A program made the position numbers and the translations under genes. The notes under the pieces are model-generated. The model was not told the origin of the DNA. It did not search any database and saw only the letters and a list, made by a program, of their open reading frames with translations. Below are positions 50,475 to 59,085 of a stretch of 64,000 nucleotides of DNA, one piece after another. Source of the stretch: CAXXOK01 sp963664595 (GTDB lineage: Bacteria; Bacillota; Clostridia; Christensenellales; Aristaeellaceae); assembly GCA_963664595.2 (NCBI GenBank), contig CAXXOK010000011.1, forward strand, positions 434,001-498,000, in the 5' to 3' direction. Position 1 is the first letter of the stretch. Every line of letters starts with the position of its first letter.

Positions 50475-51908
50475 TTAGTAAAGCTTCAGTTTGTATTCCA
50501 GGTTGCCACCTAACGCATCAAACGCAAATTCTTCCGCCTTGGTTACCTCGCCGGTTTGCGAGTTTAGCTCTACTTTATACCGCAGATGGCCCTGCCCGCT
50601 GGCAAATCCATCGGGGAATGATGCCGCAGAGGCATAACTGGGCCAGAACACGATCTTCCACAGCGTTACCACCGGGTCGGTGATATCGAAATAGATGTAG
50701 CAATTGTCGTACAGGGCAACAGTTTCACTGTCTAAATGATAGGTTTCCATGATTGCTTGCCGAGCAAGGGTGAAGGCCTCTTCTTGTGTGATATCCATCC
50801 CGCCGGGCAGGCCGTACGTATAGGAGGAATACGCGATAACGTCATAGTCTGTCACGCCGCCATTGTTAAGCGTCGTCAAATCTCCGCTTTCCACAATGGT
50901 GCGAACCTGCGGGGCAATGGTTTGTGAGTATTCAGCTTTCAATTCCAGCGGCCATAGCTGAAAAACCGTTTTGCCTGCTTGCATGGCGAGGTCGTCGATC
51001 TGTTCAAACAGCGGCGTATCGGGATAGCCGGCTGAAAGAACCGCCGCCCTTTCAGCACTGGTCTGCGGCGTAACCGCGCCCACGTCGGGATCCTCGATTA
51101 CCTGCCCCGTTTCGTCTACGACAGCAGTGTAAACGCGTTCTACGTAATTGTCACTGCCTTCTCGCAGCAGCTTGAACTGCACATTCCATCGCCGGTAGTC
51201 AGGCCGCTGTTCCGTTACATACAGATCCGCTACGGACAGGGCGTTATCCAGCGCGTCCGATTGTAAAGCATAAGCCGCGAGAATCGCTTCTTTGGCAATG
51301 GCTATCGCATCTCCCTCGGAAATATCATCCTCTTTGGAAATGACCAGCGTATCGACGGCATCCTTACTTCCGTAAACCTGATCAGTCACCTGCTGCCACC
51401 ACACACGCTGCTCCGGCGTCCAGGTATCGCTAGGCCCCAGAATCGCATAGGTAATGATGTCAATGCTGATTTCCTGTACATCGGTTTGTCCTGTAAGTGT
51501 CAGTAAAAGCTGGTCGGCAAGGGAATGTTTCATCGCTTCGTCTGTGGAATCCTCAAACAGCTGTGCGGTTTCCGCGCTTTCTGCAAGATTACCCGAGTCG
51601 ATCAGCGCACGGATCAACGCCTGCTTCTGTTCGATCGGCCAGCTTGCATAATCTCCTTCTGTTTGTTCAATTTCCTTCATAGGAACAACCTGCTGTTCCC
51701 AAAGCAATGCGGCTGCCAGCGCGGTAACCGCTGCCAACATCAGTACAATGATCAATACAAAGCCTACTGATAATTTCTTTTTCACCTTTACTTCTCCTCT
51801 CACTTGACGAAGTACATCCCGATCAAAATTGGGCCTTTGCTCCAATCCGGGAAGGCAGGCATCCATTACCCGGCGGAGTTCATTGTCCTGTTGCGCGTGA
51901 TCAAACAT
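50475..51908 (-). CDS. Anti-sigma-like membrane protein with PepSY-like extracellular domain
   Basis: A 477-residue single-pass protein. Residues 1-42 are cytosolic (FDRDVLRQVRGEVKVKKK), the membrane helix is VGFVLIIVLMLAAVTALAAA, and the rest is outside. Two PepSY-like units are seen: ISEGDAIAIAKEAILAAYAL with its strand, and ITQEEAFTLARQAIMETYHL. The gene starts inside the end of the ECF sigma gene; ATG 51908, eight bases after GGAGG, is better than ATG 51914. Placement and topology suggest that it holds the sigma factor at the membrane until an outside signal, maybe cell-wall-related, is sensed. Confidence 0.82.
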   Translation of the reverse strand: MFDHAQQDNELRRVMDACLPGLEQRPNFDRDVLRQVRGEVKVKKKLSVGFVLIIVLMLAAVTALAAALLWEQQVVPMKEIEQTEGDYASWPIEQKQALIRALIDSGNLAESAETAQLFEDSTDEAMKHSLADQLLLTLTGQTDVQEISIDIITYAILGPSDTWTPEQRVWWQQVTDQVYGSKDAVDTLVISKEDDISEGDAIAIAKEAILAAYALQSDALDNALSVADLYVTEQRPDYRRWNVQFKLLREGSDNYVERVYTAVVDETGQVIEDPDVGAVTPQTSAERAAVLSAGYPDTPLFEQIDDLAMQAGKTVFQLWPLELKAEYSQTIAPQVRTIVESGDLTTLNNGGVTDYDVIAYSSYTYGLPGGMDITQEEAFTLARQAIMETYHLDSETVALYDNCYIYFDITDPVVTLWKIVFWPSYASAASFPDGFASGQGHLRYKVELNSQTGEVTKAEEFAFDALGGNLEYKLKLY

Positions 51909-52413
51909 GCTCATACCCTCCTTTCAGTTCACGGTGAAGCCGTTCACGGGCTTTTTTTAGCCTTATGGATACGGTGGAAACGGCGACACCTAATGTGTCC
52001 GAGATTTCCTGTAGATTAAGTCCCTGATAGTAGTAGAGCAGGACGACCTCCTTGTGCCTGTAGGGGAGGCTCATGACCGCTTCCAGTAACGCGCGATCCT
52101 GATCGTTGGCTGACTGGAGGGGTATAGTATCCGGCGTAACGCTGCGATCTACAAAGCGAAACCATGAATCCCGCCGGATATTCCGGCAGGTGTTGAGGGC
52201 AATGCGCATCAACCATGTTTTTTCGCTGCAGTCGCCCCGGAATGTCGCCATCGCCTGATAGGCTTTAACGAATGTTTCCTGTACGGCGTCCTCAGCCAGG
52301 GATGTGTCCTTCAGAAATGCGCAGCCCATGCGCATCAGATCGTTTTTATACTGCATCATTAATCGACGCAGTACCTCTTCACGGACGTTGTCAGGGCCCA
52401 TAACAACTCCCAT
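51901..52413 (-). CDS. ECF-type RNA polymerase sigma factor (first copy)
   Basis: A 170-residue sigma-70 factor with only regions 2 and 4. Region 2: LMRMGCAFLKDTSLAEDAVQ, then ETFVKAYQAMATFRGDCSEK and TWLMRIALNTCRNIRRDSWF. Region 4: LPYRHKEVVLLYYYQGLNLQ, EISDTLGVAVSTVSIRLKKA. It overlaps the membrane anti-sigma-like gene. A close paralogue is at 56546. It probably drives the repeated ECF-like promoters seen at 49680, 52944 and 57306. Confidence 0.92.
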   Translation of the reverse strand: MGVVMGPDNVREEVLRRLMMQYKNDLMRMGCAFLKDTSLAEDAVQETFVKAYQAMATFRGDCSEKTWLMRIALNTCRNIRRDSWFRFVDRSVTPDTIPLQSANDQDRALLEAVMSLPYRHKEVVLLYYYQGLNLQEISDTLGVAVSTVSIRLKKARERLHRELKGGYEHV

Positions 52414-52943
52414 CTACTGTTCACCCCCTCACTTTATTAGACACGGATTATCTGCAATTTTTTCAATACCGCAAAAATTTTCCGTAGTTCTTCATTGTTT
52501 CTTCGCTGAATCATCATTATGGATGGTGACTTCCATATTAACGATGACTTGCAAAGCGTTCTACCACCTCATTTTGTGGCACCATAACCAGATTGTCAAT
52601 GTTGTGCCATCACCGGGAATTTCAGCGTTCAAATCTTCCGTGTTTTTACATAATTTCTTCAATGTTCGCACGGGCATCAGTCATCAAGACTTCAGGAGCC
52701 GCCTTGCCGTCTACTCTCAAATTCTTATTGAGCTACTTCAAATATCATCCAAAATGTCCGTCGAATAAAATGCGCCTTGTGTTATAACGGCCAGCGTTAA
52801 AGCAACAGCGCGAAATCACAACAGATTCGTCGGTGTATATTTCGGCATCCATACAAAATTAAGATACTAGCTGTATATAACAGCAGTGAGAATTCCAACT
52901 AATACCATGAACAGGCCATTTCGTAAACTCTTCGCGGATTTTT

Positions 52944-52973
52944 CGTGAACTCTTCAATTTTCAAAAGGGCATA
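52944..52973 (+). promoter_or_regulatory. Repeated ECF-promoter-like block, copy 2
   Basis: Identical to the block at 49680 except for one base (CATA-A versus CATA-G just after it). It leads into the disrupted peptidoglycan-binding gene. Confidence 0.5.
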
Positions 52974-53108
52974 ATTGCACTACACTTTATATGAGTCAAG
53001 GGCGGATAAGAACACCTGAAAGATCGCTTATCCAGCGCCTGCTCCAAGTTCAAATGGATAGAGGTGATTCCGTTGGACATGCCACAGGCGTAGATGATCC
53101 CGGCAGAC

Positions 53109-53154
53109 GAGCTTGGCCGCTGCCATCCTCTAAGGGATGGATGTTCTGCAAGGA
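53109..53154 (+). repeat. 46-nt hairpin element, copy 4
   Basis: Consensus copy (CCATCCTCTAAGGGATGG). It lies in the leader of the disrupted peptidoglycan-binding gene at 53287. Confidence 0.8.
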
Positions 53155-53550
53155 TTCATAGTACGCAACAAGGCGCTGTGATGCGCTTTTCATTGTAACT
53201 CTGCACACAGGAAAACACGAAACGCAAAAATCCTGAGCTGCGCTTAGCTGTGTTTCGTGTGCCCAAATTGAAAAGGAGAATTCAAAATGAAACATATGAA
53301 GAAAATGCTTGCTTTAGCCTTAGCGGTTATGTCTGTTCTGGCAATTGCTGTTCCGGCAACGGCACTTGATGGTGGCTACGAAGCTGCAGCAGTATATCTA
53401 GGCACAACCACTCTTCAACGTGGAAACGTCTCTACCGCCGTTGCGAATCTTCAACGCATGCTTGCGTCTTGTGGTTATAGTGTCGGTCCAATTGACGGGA
53501 TTTTCGGTTCGCTAACCGAACAAACAGTCAAAGATGTACAAGAATATGGG

Positions 53551-54887
53551 GCTAGTGTCAAGAAAAGGTTGCAATTTCAGGGCTCCGAACGATGCATCAA
53601 GCGGCTTTGCCGAGCAATCCCTGCAGGGATTGCTCGCTGAGGTAGGCGCGGGAAACCGACCAGTCCTCAGCGTATTCGATCAGGTAGGTCGTCACGAGCC
53701 GCACATACGATTCCTGATTGGGGAAGATCCCGACAACGCGTGTTCGCCGCCGGATTTCCTTGTTAAGCCGTTCCAGCATATTGGTCGAAGCGATCCTGCG
53801 CGCGTCCAAATCCGGAAAGCCATAGAAGGACAGGGAATCCTCCAACCCATTGTCCAGCGTTTCAATGGCCTTGGGAAAGCGTTTTTCGTAAGTTTCCGCT
53901 AATTCTTCAGCCCGTTGCCTCGCCAGCGCAGCGCTTGACACCAGCCAGATTTCCTTGAGGTGTTTGGCAAAGGTGTCCTTTTCTTTGTGCGATACATGGG
54001 CGAGGATATCCCGCATGAAATGCACCTTGCATCGTTGCCATGACGCACCGGGAAAGCTTTCCCGGATGGCGCGGATTAACCCGGCATTCGCGTCCGATAC
54101 GACCAGTGCAGGCGTTTCCAATCCACGGGTCTTCAACTGCGTGAACAGATGCTTATAGCTGCTGGTGGATTCCTCCAGCATCGGCTCAACGGCCAGCACT
54201 TCGCGTTTTCCCTGCGTGTTCACGCCGCATACGATCAGGATCGCCATACTCACGACCTTCCCGTTGAAACGCACCTTCTCATACAGTGCATCCACCCATA
54301 GCACAGGATAGCGTGTGTCGGACAAAGATCGATTGCGGAAAGCTTCCACTTGCTCGTTGAGCCCCTTCGTCATGACGCTTACCTGGCTGTGCGACAGGTT
54401 TTCTATCCCCAGTCGCTTGGCCAATTTTTCGATCTTGCGCGTGGACACGCCCTGCACAAACGCTTCCTGCACCACCTCAATCAGGGCTGCTTCGCTTCGT
54501 TTGCGTTCGGTGATGAAAAACGGGATGTACCCGCCGTTTCTGGCTTTGGGTATGAGCAGGTACATTGTTCCCATCCGTGTATCCAGCCTTCTGGGCCGGT
54601 AGCCGCTGCGATACCCTCCGCGCCCTTCGCTGCGTTCGTTCTTTTCCGCTCCCAACTGCCCGGATATCTCTGCCTCCATGAGCTGATCGCAGAGCCACTT
54701 CAGCATATTGAGCATTGGGTCGGGTTTCCCCATGCATTCCAGTAGTAATTCCGTCAGGTTTATGGTACGCTTTCCTTGTGCCATTAGGGGTTCTCCTTTC
54801 GAATGTATCTCTCAATTCATTCTTTCGGAGCCCTAATGGTTTTTCCATCTCTCTTTTCCTAAATTGCAACCTTTATTGTACGCTATC
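53551..54887 (-). mobile_element. IS256-family insertion sequence, copy B (1337 bp)
   Basis: Same length and ends as copy A, opposite orientation. Target duplication AATATGGG at 53543-53550 and 54888-54895. The transposase leader differs from copy A at a few bases (near 54795-54815), while most of the element looks identical. Confidence 0.95.
53597..54784 (-). CDS. IS256-family (mutator type) transposase, copy B
   Basis: A 395-residue protein like copy A, with the same DDE residues (VLWVDALYEK, VVSDANAGLI, NMLERLNKEI) and Thr in KTRGLETPAL instead of Ile. GAAAGGAGAACCCCT precedes ATG 54784. It is intact, so both copies could move themselves and each other. Confidence 0.95.
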   Translation of the reverse strand: MAQGKRTINLTELLLECMGKPDPMLNMLKWLCDQLMEAEISGQLGAEKNERSEGRGGYRSGYRPRRLDTRMGTMYLLIPKARNGGYIPFFITERKRSEAALIEVVQEAFVQGVSTRKIEKLAKRLGIENLSHSQVSVMTKGLNEQVEAFRNRSLSDTRYPVLWVDALYEKVRFNGKVVSMAILIVCGVNTQGKREVLAVEPMLEESTSSYKHLFTQLKTRGLETPALVVSDANAGLIRAIRESFPGASWQRCKVHFMRDILAHVSHKEKDTFAKHLKEIWLVSSAALARQRAEELAETYEKRFPKAIETLDNGLEDSLSFYGFPDLDARRIASTNMLERLNKEIRRRTRVVGIFPNQESYVRLVTTYLIEYAEDWSVSRAYLSEQSLQGLLGKAA

Positions 54888-55040
54888 AATATGGGTGGTT
54901 TAGTGGTTGATGGCATCTGTTGCTATAACACAAAAACGAAGCTTTGGGAAGGAATAATTTACCTTCCAGCTAGTTGTGTCCCTGTACAATAAATCTGTGA
55001 TACGCTCAAATAGGCATCAAGGTATTTGTTGAACATCCAA

Positions 55041-55078
55041 CCCGAGGATAACTGTAGCTGCAGTTATCCTCGGGCTTT
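55041..55078. terminator. Terminator downstream of the disrupted peptidoglycan-binding gene
   Basis: CCCGAGGATAACTG (55041-55054) pairs perfectly with CAGTTATCCTCGGG (55061-55074), followed by CTTTAT. It matches in position the hairpin at 50397, which lies between the corresponding genes of the other module. Confidence 0.8.
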
Positions 55079-55155
55079 ATGATTTTCTTATTATACACAC
55101 CACCATACAGAACAATGAAACCTCTCTTATATGCAATATAGTGGGTGAAATCCAA

Positions 55156-56556
55156 TTAATACCACTTCACATCATAGTCATAATCTTGGCCTAACCATTG
55201 CCACGAAAATTCATCCAACAATGCGATTTCGCCTGTACGTGCATCCATTTCCACCTTGTAACAAATACTTTTCAGTGGATCTCCAGCCTCCAGCTCATGC
55301 AGTGATTTGGGATTGAACAAGAATTTCCATAACGGTTGATCAGGATTTGTCACGTCATAGTATACGGATATTTCCTCGTAGAGCTCCAAAACATCCAATC
55401 CAATGTCATACTGCTGGTTCAGCGCTTGTTTAGCCAGGCTTAACGCTTGCTCTTGCGAGATGTCGTCCGCTGTTGGCAAACCATAGGTGTAGGTTGATTG
55501 TGCCATCACACCAATTTGCACGCCTCCCCCACTGATGAGGGGCGCTAAATCGCCACTGTCCATAACCGCGCGGACCAAAGGGCTGACTATCTCGGAAAAC
55601 TCCGCTTTGAGTTCAAGCGGCCAATGTCGAAATTCACCAGAATCCGTTTTTGCTGATAATTCACGAATAGCCGTAAAGATCTCGTTCCCGGACTGTGTAA
55701 TCGTTGTTTCAGTTGCCATCATGCTTTCTACCGATTGGTAGAGCTTACCTGTGTCAGGATGGACGTATATTGTTCGAAGCTCGAACTGCCTTTCCTCCTC
55801 CGACATATCAGCAGGCGCTTCGAATGTAATTGCCCAATAAGATTGTCCATCGCTCACAAACTCCGGAATTTCAAAGGTAACCAATATGTCATAAGCATCA
55901 AGCGTGCTATCATCGATCTCATATACTTGCATCATAGCTTGCCTGGCGACTTCCAATGCCTCTGCTTCGCTCACTTCCCCATTTGGGAGGGTATAGATTG
56001 TGTGGTCTCCAATTTCAGAAATACCGGCATCCAGCACAATCTCTGAATACCAAGCCTTTTGCTCCGTTGTCCATGTATCAAACTCACCCCATGCTGATGT
56101 CATAATTACCAAGAAGCTAACATACCTAGCCTCCTCGTACGTGAAGTTTTCTATAATAGCATCCGCCAGACTGTCAGCCTCCTCTAAGGAAATATTGCCG
56201 GATGCAAGTTTTCTGAGCTGATCGTCAGTTTCTATATATCCCTCTGTGTTTAGTTCCCGAATAACTTTAACCTTCGTCTCTACAGGCCAATAGGCAAAAT
56301 CCCCATCCTCTTTTTCTGTCTGCGCCATAAGCTGCGCTGTTTGCGTAAGGCTAACAATTGCCAAGGCGGTGACGGCAATCAGAACAAGAACAATGACTAA
56401 AACAAACCCAGCCGATAGTTTTTTCTTCAATTTTACTTCTCCTCTCACTTTGCGCATGATGTCACTACGAAGCGAAGGCATGGTATCCACTCCGGAGAAA
56501 CAATCGTCAATGGCGGAACGCACATAGTCATGATCCCGCGTAAGGTTAGCCATCAT
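55156..56556 (-). CDS. Anti-sigma-like membrane protein with PepSY-like domain (second copy)
   Basis: A 466-residue paralogue of the protein at 50475. The cytosolic part has LRSDIMRKVRGEVKLKKKLS, the membrane helix is AGFVLVIVLVLIAVTALAIV, and the outer part contains VSEAEALEVARQAMMQVYEI and ISQEQALSLAKQALNQQYDI, each followed by strands of PepSY type. The start overlaps the sigma gene; ATG 56556 is eight bases behind GGAGG. AT-richer codon use than the first copy shows that the duplication is not recent. Confidence 0.82.
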   Translation of the reverse strand: MMANLTRDHDYVRSAIDDCFSGVDTMPSLRSDIMRKVRGEVKLKKKLSAGFVLVIVLVLIAVTALAIVSLTQTAQLMAQTEKEDGDFAYWPVETKVKVIRELNTEGYIETDDQLRKLASGNISLEEADSLADAIIENFTYEEARYVSFLVIMTSAWGEFDTWTTEQKAWYSEIVLDAGISEIGDHTIYTLPNGEVSEAEALEVARQAMMQVYEIDDSTLDAYDILVTFEIPEFVSDGQSYWAITFEAPADMSEEERQFELRTIYVHPDTGKLYQSVESMMATETTITQSGNEIFTAIRELSAKTDSGEFRHWPLELKAEFSEIVSPLVRAVMDSGDLAPLISGGGVQIGVMAQSTYTYGLPTADDISQEQALSLAKQALNQQYDIGLDVLELYEEISVYYDVTNPDQPLWKFLFNPKSLHELEAGDPLKSICYKVEMDARTGEIALLDEFSWQWLGQDYDYDVKWY

Positions 56557-57067
56557 AGCCAACGCCTCCTTTCAGCGCGTTATGCAATCGCTTTCGAGCT
56601 TTATCCAGTCTTCCTGAAATTGCCGCAGGGGAAACCTTGAGCACTTGTGCAATTTCCTTGATCTTCATATGTTGATAGTAATACAGCAGTACCGCTTCCA
56701 TCTGTTTTCGGGGAAGCCGCATGATCTCCGTGGTCAGCGTGATATGATCCAAGGTTGGCGGTGCGCAGGGCGCGGGCAGCTGTTCAAAGGATACGCTGCG
56801 GTCAACAAAGCGAACCCATGCGCTTCTTCTGAAATCCTTACACACATTCATGACGATATGCATCAGCCATGTTTTTTCGCTGCAATCTCCCCGGAAAGCG
56901 TACAGGTTTTTATACGCTTTCAGAAACACCTCCTGCACCGCATCTTCCGCTAAAGAGGTATCACGCAGATAAACGCAGCACATCCGAAGCAAATCTTTCT
57001 CATATTGTGCAATCATGCGGATCAATTGTTCCTCACGGTTGCTGTCCGGGCCTAGGACAACGCCCAT
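56546..57067 (-). CDS. ECF-type RNA polymerase sigma factor (second copy)
   Basis: A 173-residue paralogue of the sigma factor at 51901. Region 2: LLRMCCVYLRDTSLAEDAVQ, EVFLKAYKNLYAFRGDCSEK; region 4: LPRKQMEAVLLYYYQHMKIK, EIAQVLKVSPAAISGRLDKA. Both copies open with MGVV(M/L)GPD. Paired with its own anti-sigma-like gene, it probably responds to a related but separate signal. Confidence 0.92.
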   Translation of the reverse strand: MGVVLGPDSNREEQLIRMIAQYEKDLLRMCCVYLRDTSLAEDAVQEVFLKAYKNLYAFRGDCSEKTWLMHIVMNVCKDFRRSAWVRFVDRSVSFEQLPAPCAPPTLDHITLTTEIMRLPRKQMEAVLLYYYQHMKIKEIAQVLKVSPAAISGRLDKARKRLHNALKGGVGYDG

Positions 57068-57305
57068 ACGCTTTTCACCTCCATCACTTATATAGACGCA
57101 AGTTAATCAAAAAAATTAAGCCCCCCGCAGAAATTTTTCTGTATTATTTCGTCGTTTCTTCGCTGAATCTTCATCGTGCAAGGCGGCTTTCATATTGGTG
57201 GCGCCCCGCAAAACATTCTACCGCCTCATTTTGTGGCACAATAGCCGGATTGTCAACGTTGTGCCTGCATCGAGGATTTCAGCGTTCAAATCTTCCGTGT
57301 TTTTG

Positions 57306-57335
57306 CGTGAACTCTTCAATGTTCAAATAACATGC
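57306..57335 (+). promoter_or_regulatory. Repeated ECF-promoter-like block, copy 3 (diverged)
   Basis: CGTGAACTCTTCAATGTTCA followed by AATAACATGC. It precedes repeat copy 5 and the pair of sigma-like genes at 57613 and 58008. Confidence 0.45.
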
Positions 57336-57448
57336 TGTGCTGTACACTGGGAACAGATCGGAAGCAACAAAAAGAACCGACAAACCGAAACCACAGAAAT
57401 GGGTGATTCCGATGGGCAGTTGAAGCCGATGAACACATATCGCAGACG

Positions 57449-57494
57449 AGCTTGGCCGCTGCCATCCTCTAAGGGATGGATGTTCTGTAAGATG
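57449..57494 (+). repeat. 46-nt hairpin element, copy 5
   Basis: Consensus inner stem; the last part is TTCTGTAAGATG instead of TTCTGCAAGGA. It lies in the leader of the sigma-like gene pair. Confidence 0.8.
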
Positions 57495-57612
57495 AAGTTC
57501 TAATGGTTTTGATTAAAAGTCGAATCTTTTAACCTTGAATATTTCTGGTGGATAAACTGGCTTATTTTTTGCACCCCAAAATGGATATATGCGCAAGAAG
57601 GCGCTGATTGAT

Positions 57613-58011
57613 ATGAAAGACTATATACAGAAGATCATCGAGGAATATTCCCGCTATCTCGATGAAGAAGCACGTTTTGAGCGGCATCTTGAAATGCGGG
57701 AAAACCGTGATATGCGCGACGCGCTCACAGAATTGAAAATTAAAATCGGAACTGTTGAAAGTTGGTTTGCGCTGTTGGATGCAGACGAAAGAGTTGCGTT
57801 CCGGCAAGCGCTGCAAGGCTGCACATCCGCTGCTATGCAATCCGCTGCGATGGAGTGGATGTGGCGTATTTCCAAAGAAAGACTAACACCTTATCCGCTT
57901 CGGGAGCAAGCCATTGCAAAGATCGCTTCGTTTGTTGATACGCATCAAGCGGTTATGCACGCGATCTTCGATAACATTTCATACGAGAATGACAGGCGGT
58001 GTTCTTTATGA
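57613..58011 (+). CDS. Small sigma-70 region-4-like protein
   Basis: A 132-residue relative of the protein at 49157: DYIQKIIEEYSRYLDEEARF, LLDADERVAFRQALQGCTSA, then MEWMWRISKERLTPYPLREQ and a helical tail. The HTH part is more diverged than in the others. ATG 57613 is preferred because it aligns with the starts of the relatives; ATG 57589 is also in frame. Its stop overlaps the next gene by four bases (ATGA). Confidence 0.65.
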   Translation: MKDYIQKIIEEYSRYLDEEARFERHLEMRENRDMRDALTELKIKIGTVESWFALLDADERVAFRQALQGCTSAAMQSAAMEWMWRISKERLTPYPLREQAIAKIASFVDTHQAVMHAIFDNISYENDRRCSL

Positions 58012-58397
58012 ATCAACATGAGAGCAACATATACAGCCTGCTGTGTAATTGGCATAAAATCAATGCTGAGAAGCGTTTTGTTGAGGCGAGAACGCACGTT
58101 TCCTCTTCGCAGATAAGGGATCGTCTAGCTTTAATCAACAGCGCATTGACGATGCTAGAATCGTGGATGCAGTTACTTTCCGATGATGAGCGGTATGTGA
58201 TTAAGCGCCATTTGTTGGATGGGATCGTTTGGTATCGTATCGCATATGAGTATAATAACAAACTCATACGTTCCAAAACAAAAAGTCTCTCCTCGCTGCG
58301 TAGAATGCAACATCAGGCGAATGCGCGGATAGCATTACATACTCAGAGCCAAGAAAAGGAAGTTGAATGCACGATTTCTGCATTTTTATCTGGATAG
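58008..58397 (+). CDS. Small sigma-70 region-4-like protein
   Basis: A 129-residue relative: NIYSLLCNWHKINAEKRFVE, SWMQLLSDDERYVIKRHLLD, then GIVWYRIAYEYNNKLIRSKT and a tail. The DERYVIKRHLLDGIVW segment is the best-conserved part of the family. It is translationally coupled to the preceding gene. The two may form a heterodimeric regulator. Confidence 0.7.
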   Translation: MNQHESNIYSLLCNWHKINAEKRFVEARTHVSSSQIRDRLALINSALTMLESWMQLLSDDERYVIKRHLLDGIVWYRIAYEYNNKLIRSKTKSLSSLRRMQHQANARIALHTQSQEKEVECTISAFLSG

Positions 58398-58683
58398 AAA
58401 ACCTCATTAGGATAATTTTAAAGAGTTAGCCGCAATGCAATCAGCCGTAAAAATGTGGATATTGCTCATCTCCAAGGAAGGTTGGATTCTTTGGCAAGCT
58501 CGGGGAACAAGCCGCTTGCAAAACCGCTGCCTTTGCATTTATGCCTATGGAAACCATTCATGAAGTTTTTTATAGTGCTTATTGTGCTTAAACCAAAATC
58601 CCTTTATTGACTTAATGTATTTTTTGTGACAAGATATATATGATAATTCCTAATTATCAGTTATTTGATTTTCGAGATAATGC

Positions 58684-59085
58684 TCATATGTGTACTTTTT
58701 TTAGTAATTGGATTCCATTCGATTCACTATATATATACACGGATGGATAATTCGCCCCAGTAAACGTACTGTTTCTTGTCATTGAATATGAAGCCATGTC
58801 CTTTATAATAAGGGGTCTGTCTACACTTAATCGGGTTCGGAATTTATATCGTCCAAGGATATCTCCGGCTAAACAGGTAGACCCAGCCAGTATATATTCG
58901 TAGCCAGGCTGAGTCGAATCTACCGTATCAAGGATATCGAGTTCATATGGGCTTTCAATGACACATGGGTAATGGCAGATGGCGGATGAATCCAGTATAG
59001 CAGTTGGTATACCATTATCAACAATGTCTAGGACTCTGGTGATAAGTACAGCCGTGTTTGAAAGAATTGTTTTCACATGGTTCAC
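58684..59085 (-). CDS. Hypothetical frame in the outer left arm of the palindrome
   Basis: A 133-residue open frame (YEYILAGSTCLAGDILGRYK, FRTRLSVDRPLIIKDMASYS). A diverged, frame-broken counterpart lies on the plus strand of the right arm near 62690-62890. No family is recognised and the start has no ribosome binding site. A further frame upstream (59166-59387, YTFISMCECKAPMSLERTVD) could be the N-terminal part of the same broken gene. Confidence 0.3.
   Translation of the reverse strand: MNHVKTILSNTAVLITRVLDIVDNGIPTAILDSSAICHYPCVIESPYELDILDTVDSTQPGYEYILAGSTCLAGDILGRYKFRTRLSVDRPLIIKDMASYSMTRNSTFTGANYPSVYIYSESNGIQLLKKVHI

Larger units (their letters stand above)
52414..53286. other. Regulatory gap upstream of the disrupted peptidoglycan-binding gene
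   Basis: 873 bases without a supportable gene. The part 52565-52653 (from ACCACCTCATTTTGTGGCAC to TTCCGTGTTTTTACAT) is repeated with changes at 57220-57308, in each case upstream of a sigma gene. The part 52910-53050 repeats 49650-49790. It therefore holds the sigma gene promoter, the ECF-like block at 52944 and repeat copy 4. Confidence 0.6.
53287..54992 (+). pseudogene. Secreted peptidoglycan-binding protein interrupted by the IS element
   Basis: A paralogue of the gene at 50016. The 5' part encodes a signal peptide (KKMLALALAVMSVLAIAVPA) and VSTAVANLQRMLASCGYSVG, DGIFGSLTEQTVKDVQEYG, where the IS enters. Behind the IS the domain resumes with GGLVVDGICCYNTKTKLWEG and IIYLPASCVPVQ to TAA 54990. 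Removing the IS and one target copy leaves a one-base excess (GGG TGG), so the gene was already frameshifted or suffered a second change. AAAAGGAGAATTCAAA precedes ATG. Confidence 0.85.

Noticed and set aside
48920..53154. CRISPR array
   Set aside because: The repeated units are widely and irregularly spaced, lie in gene leaders, and there are no spacers of uniform length or cas genes.
48920..57494. Conserved peptide WPLPSSKGWMFCK encoded by the 46-nt repeat
   Set aside because: Two different frames give equally conserved peptides, start codons are not consistently present, and substitutions are not biased to synonymous sites, so DNA/RNA structure explains the conservation better.
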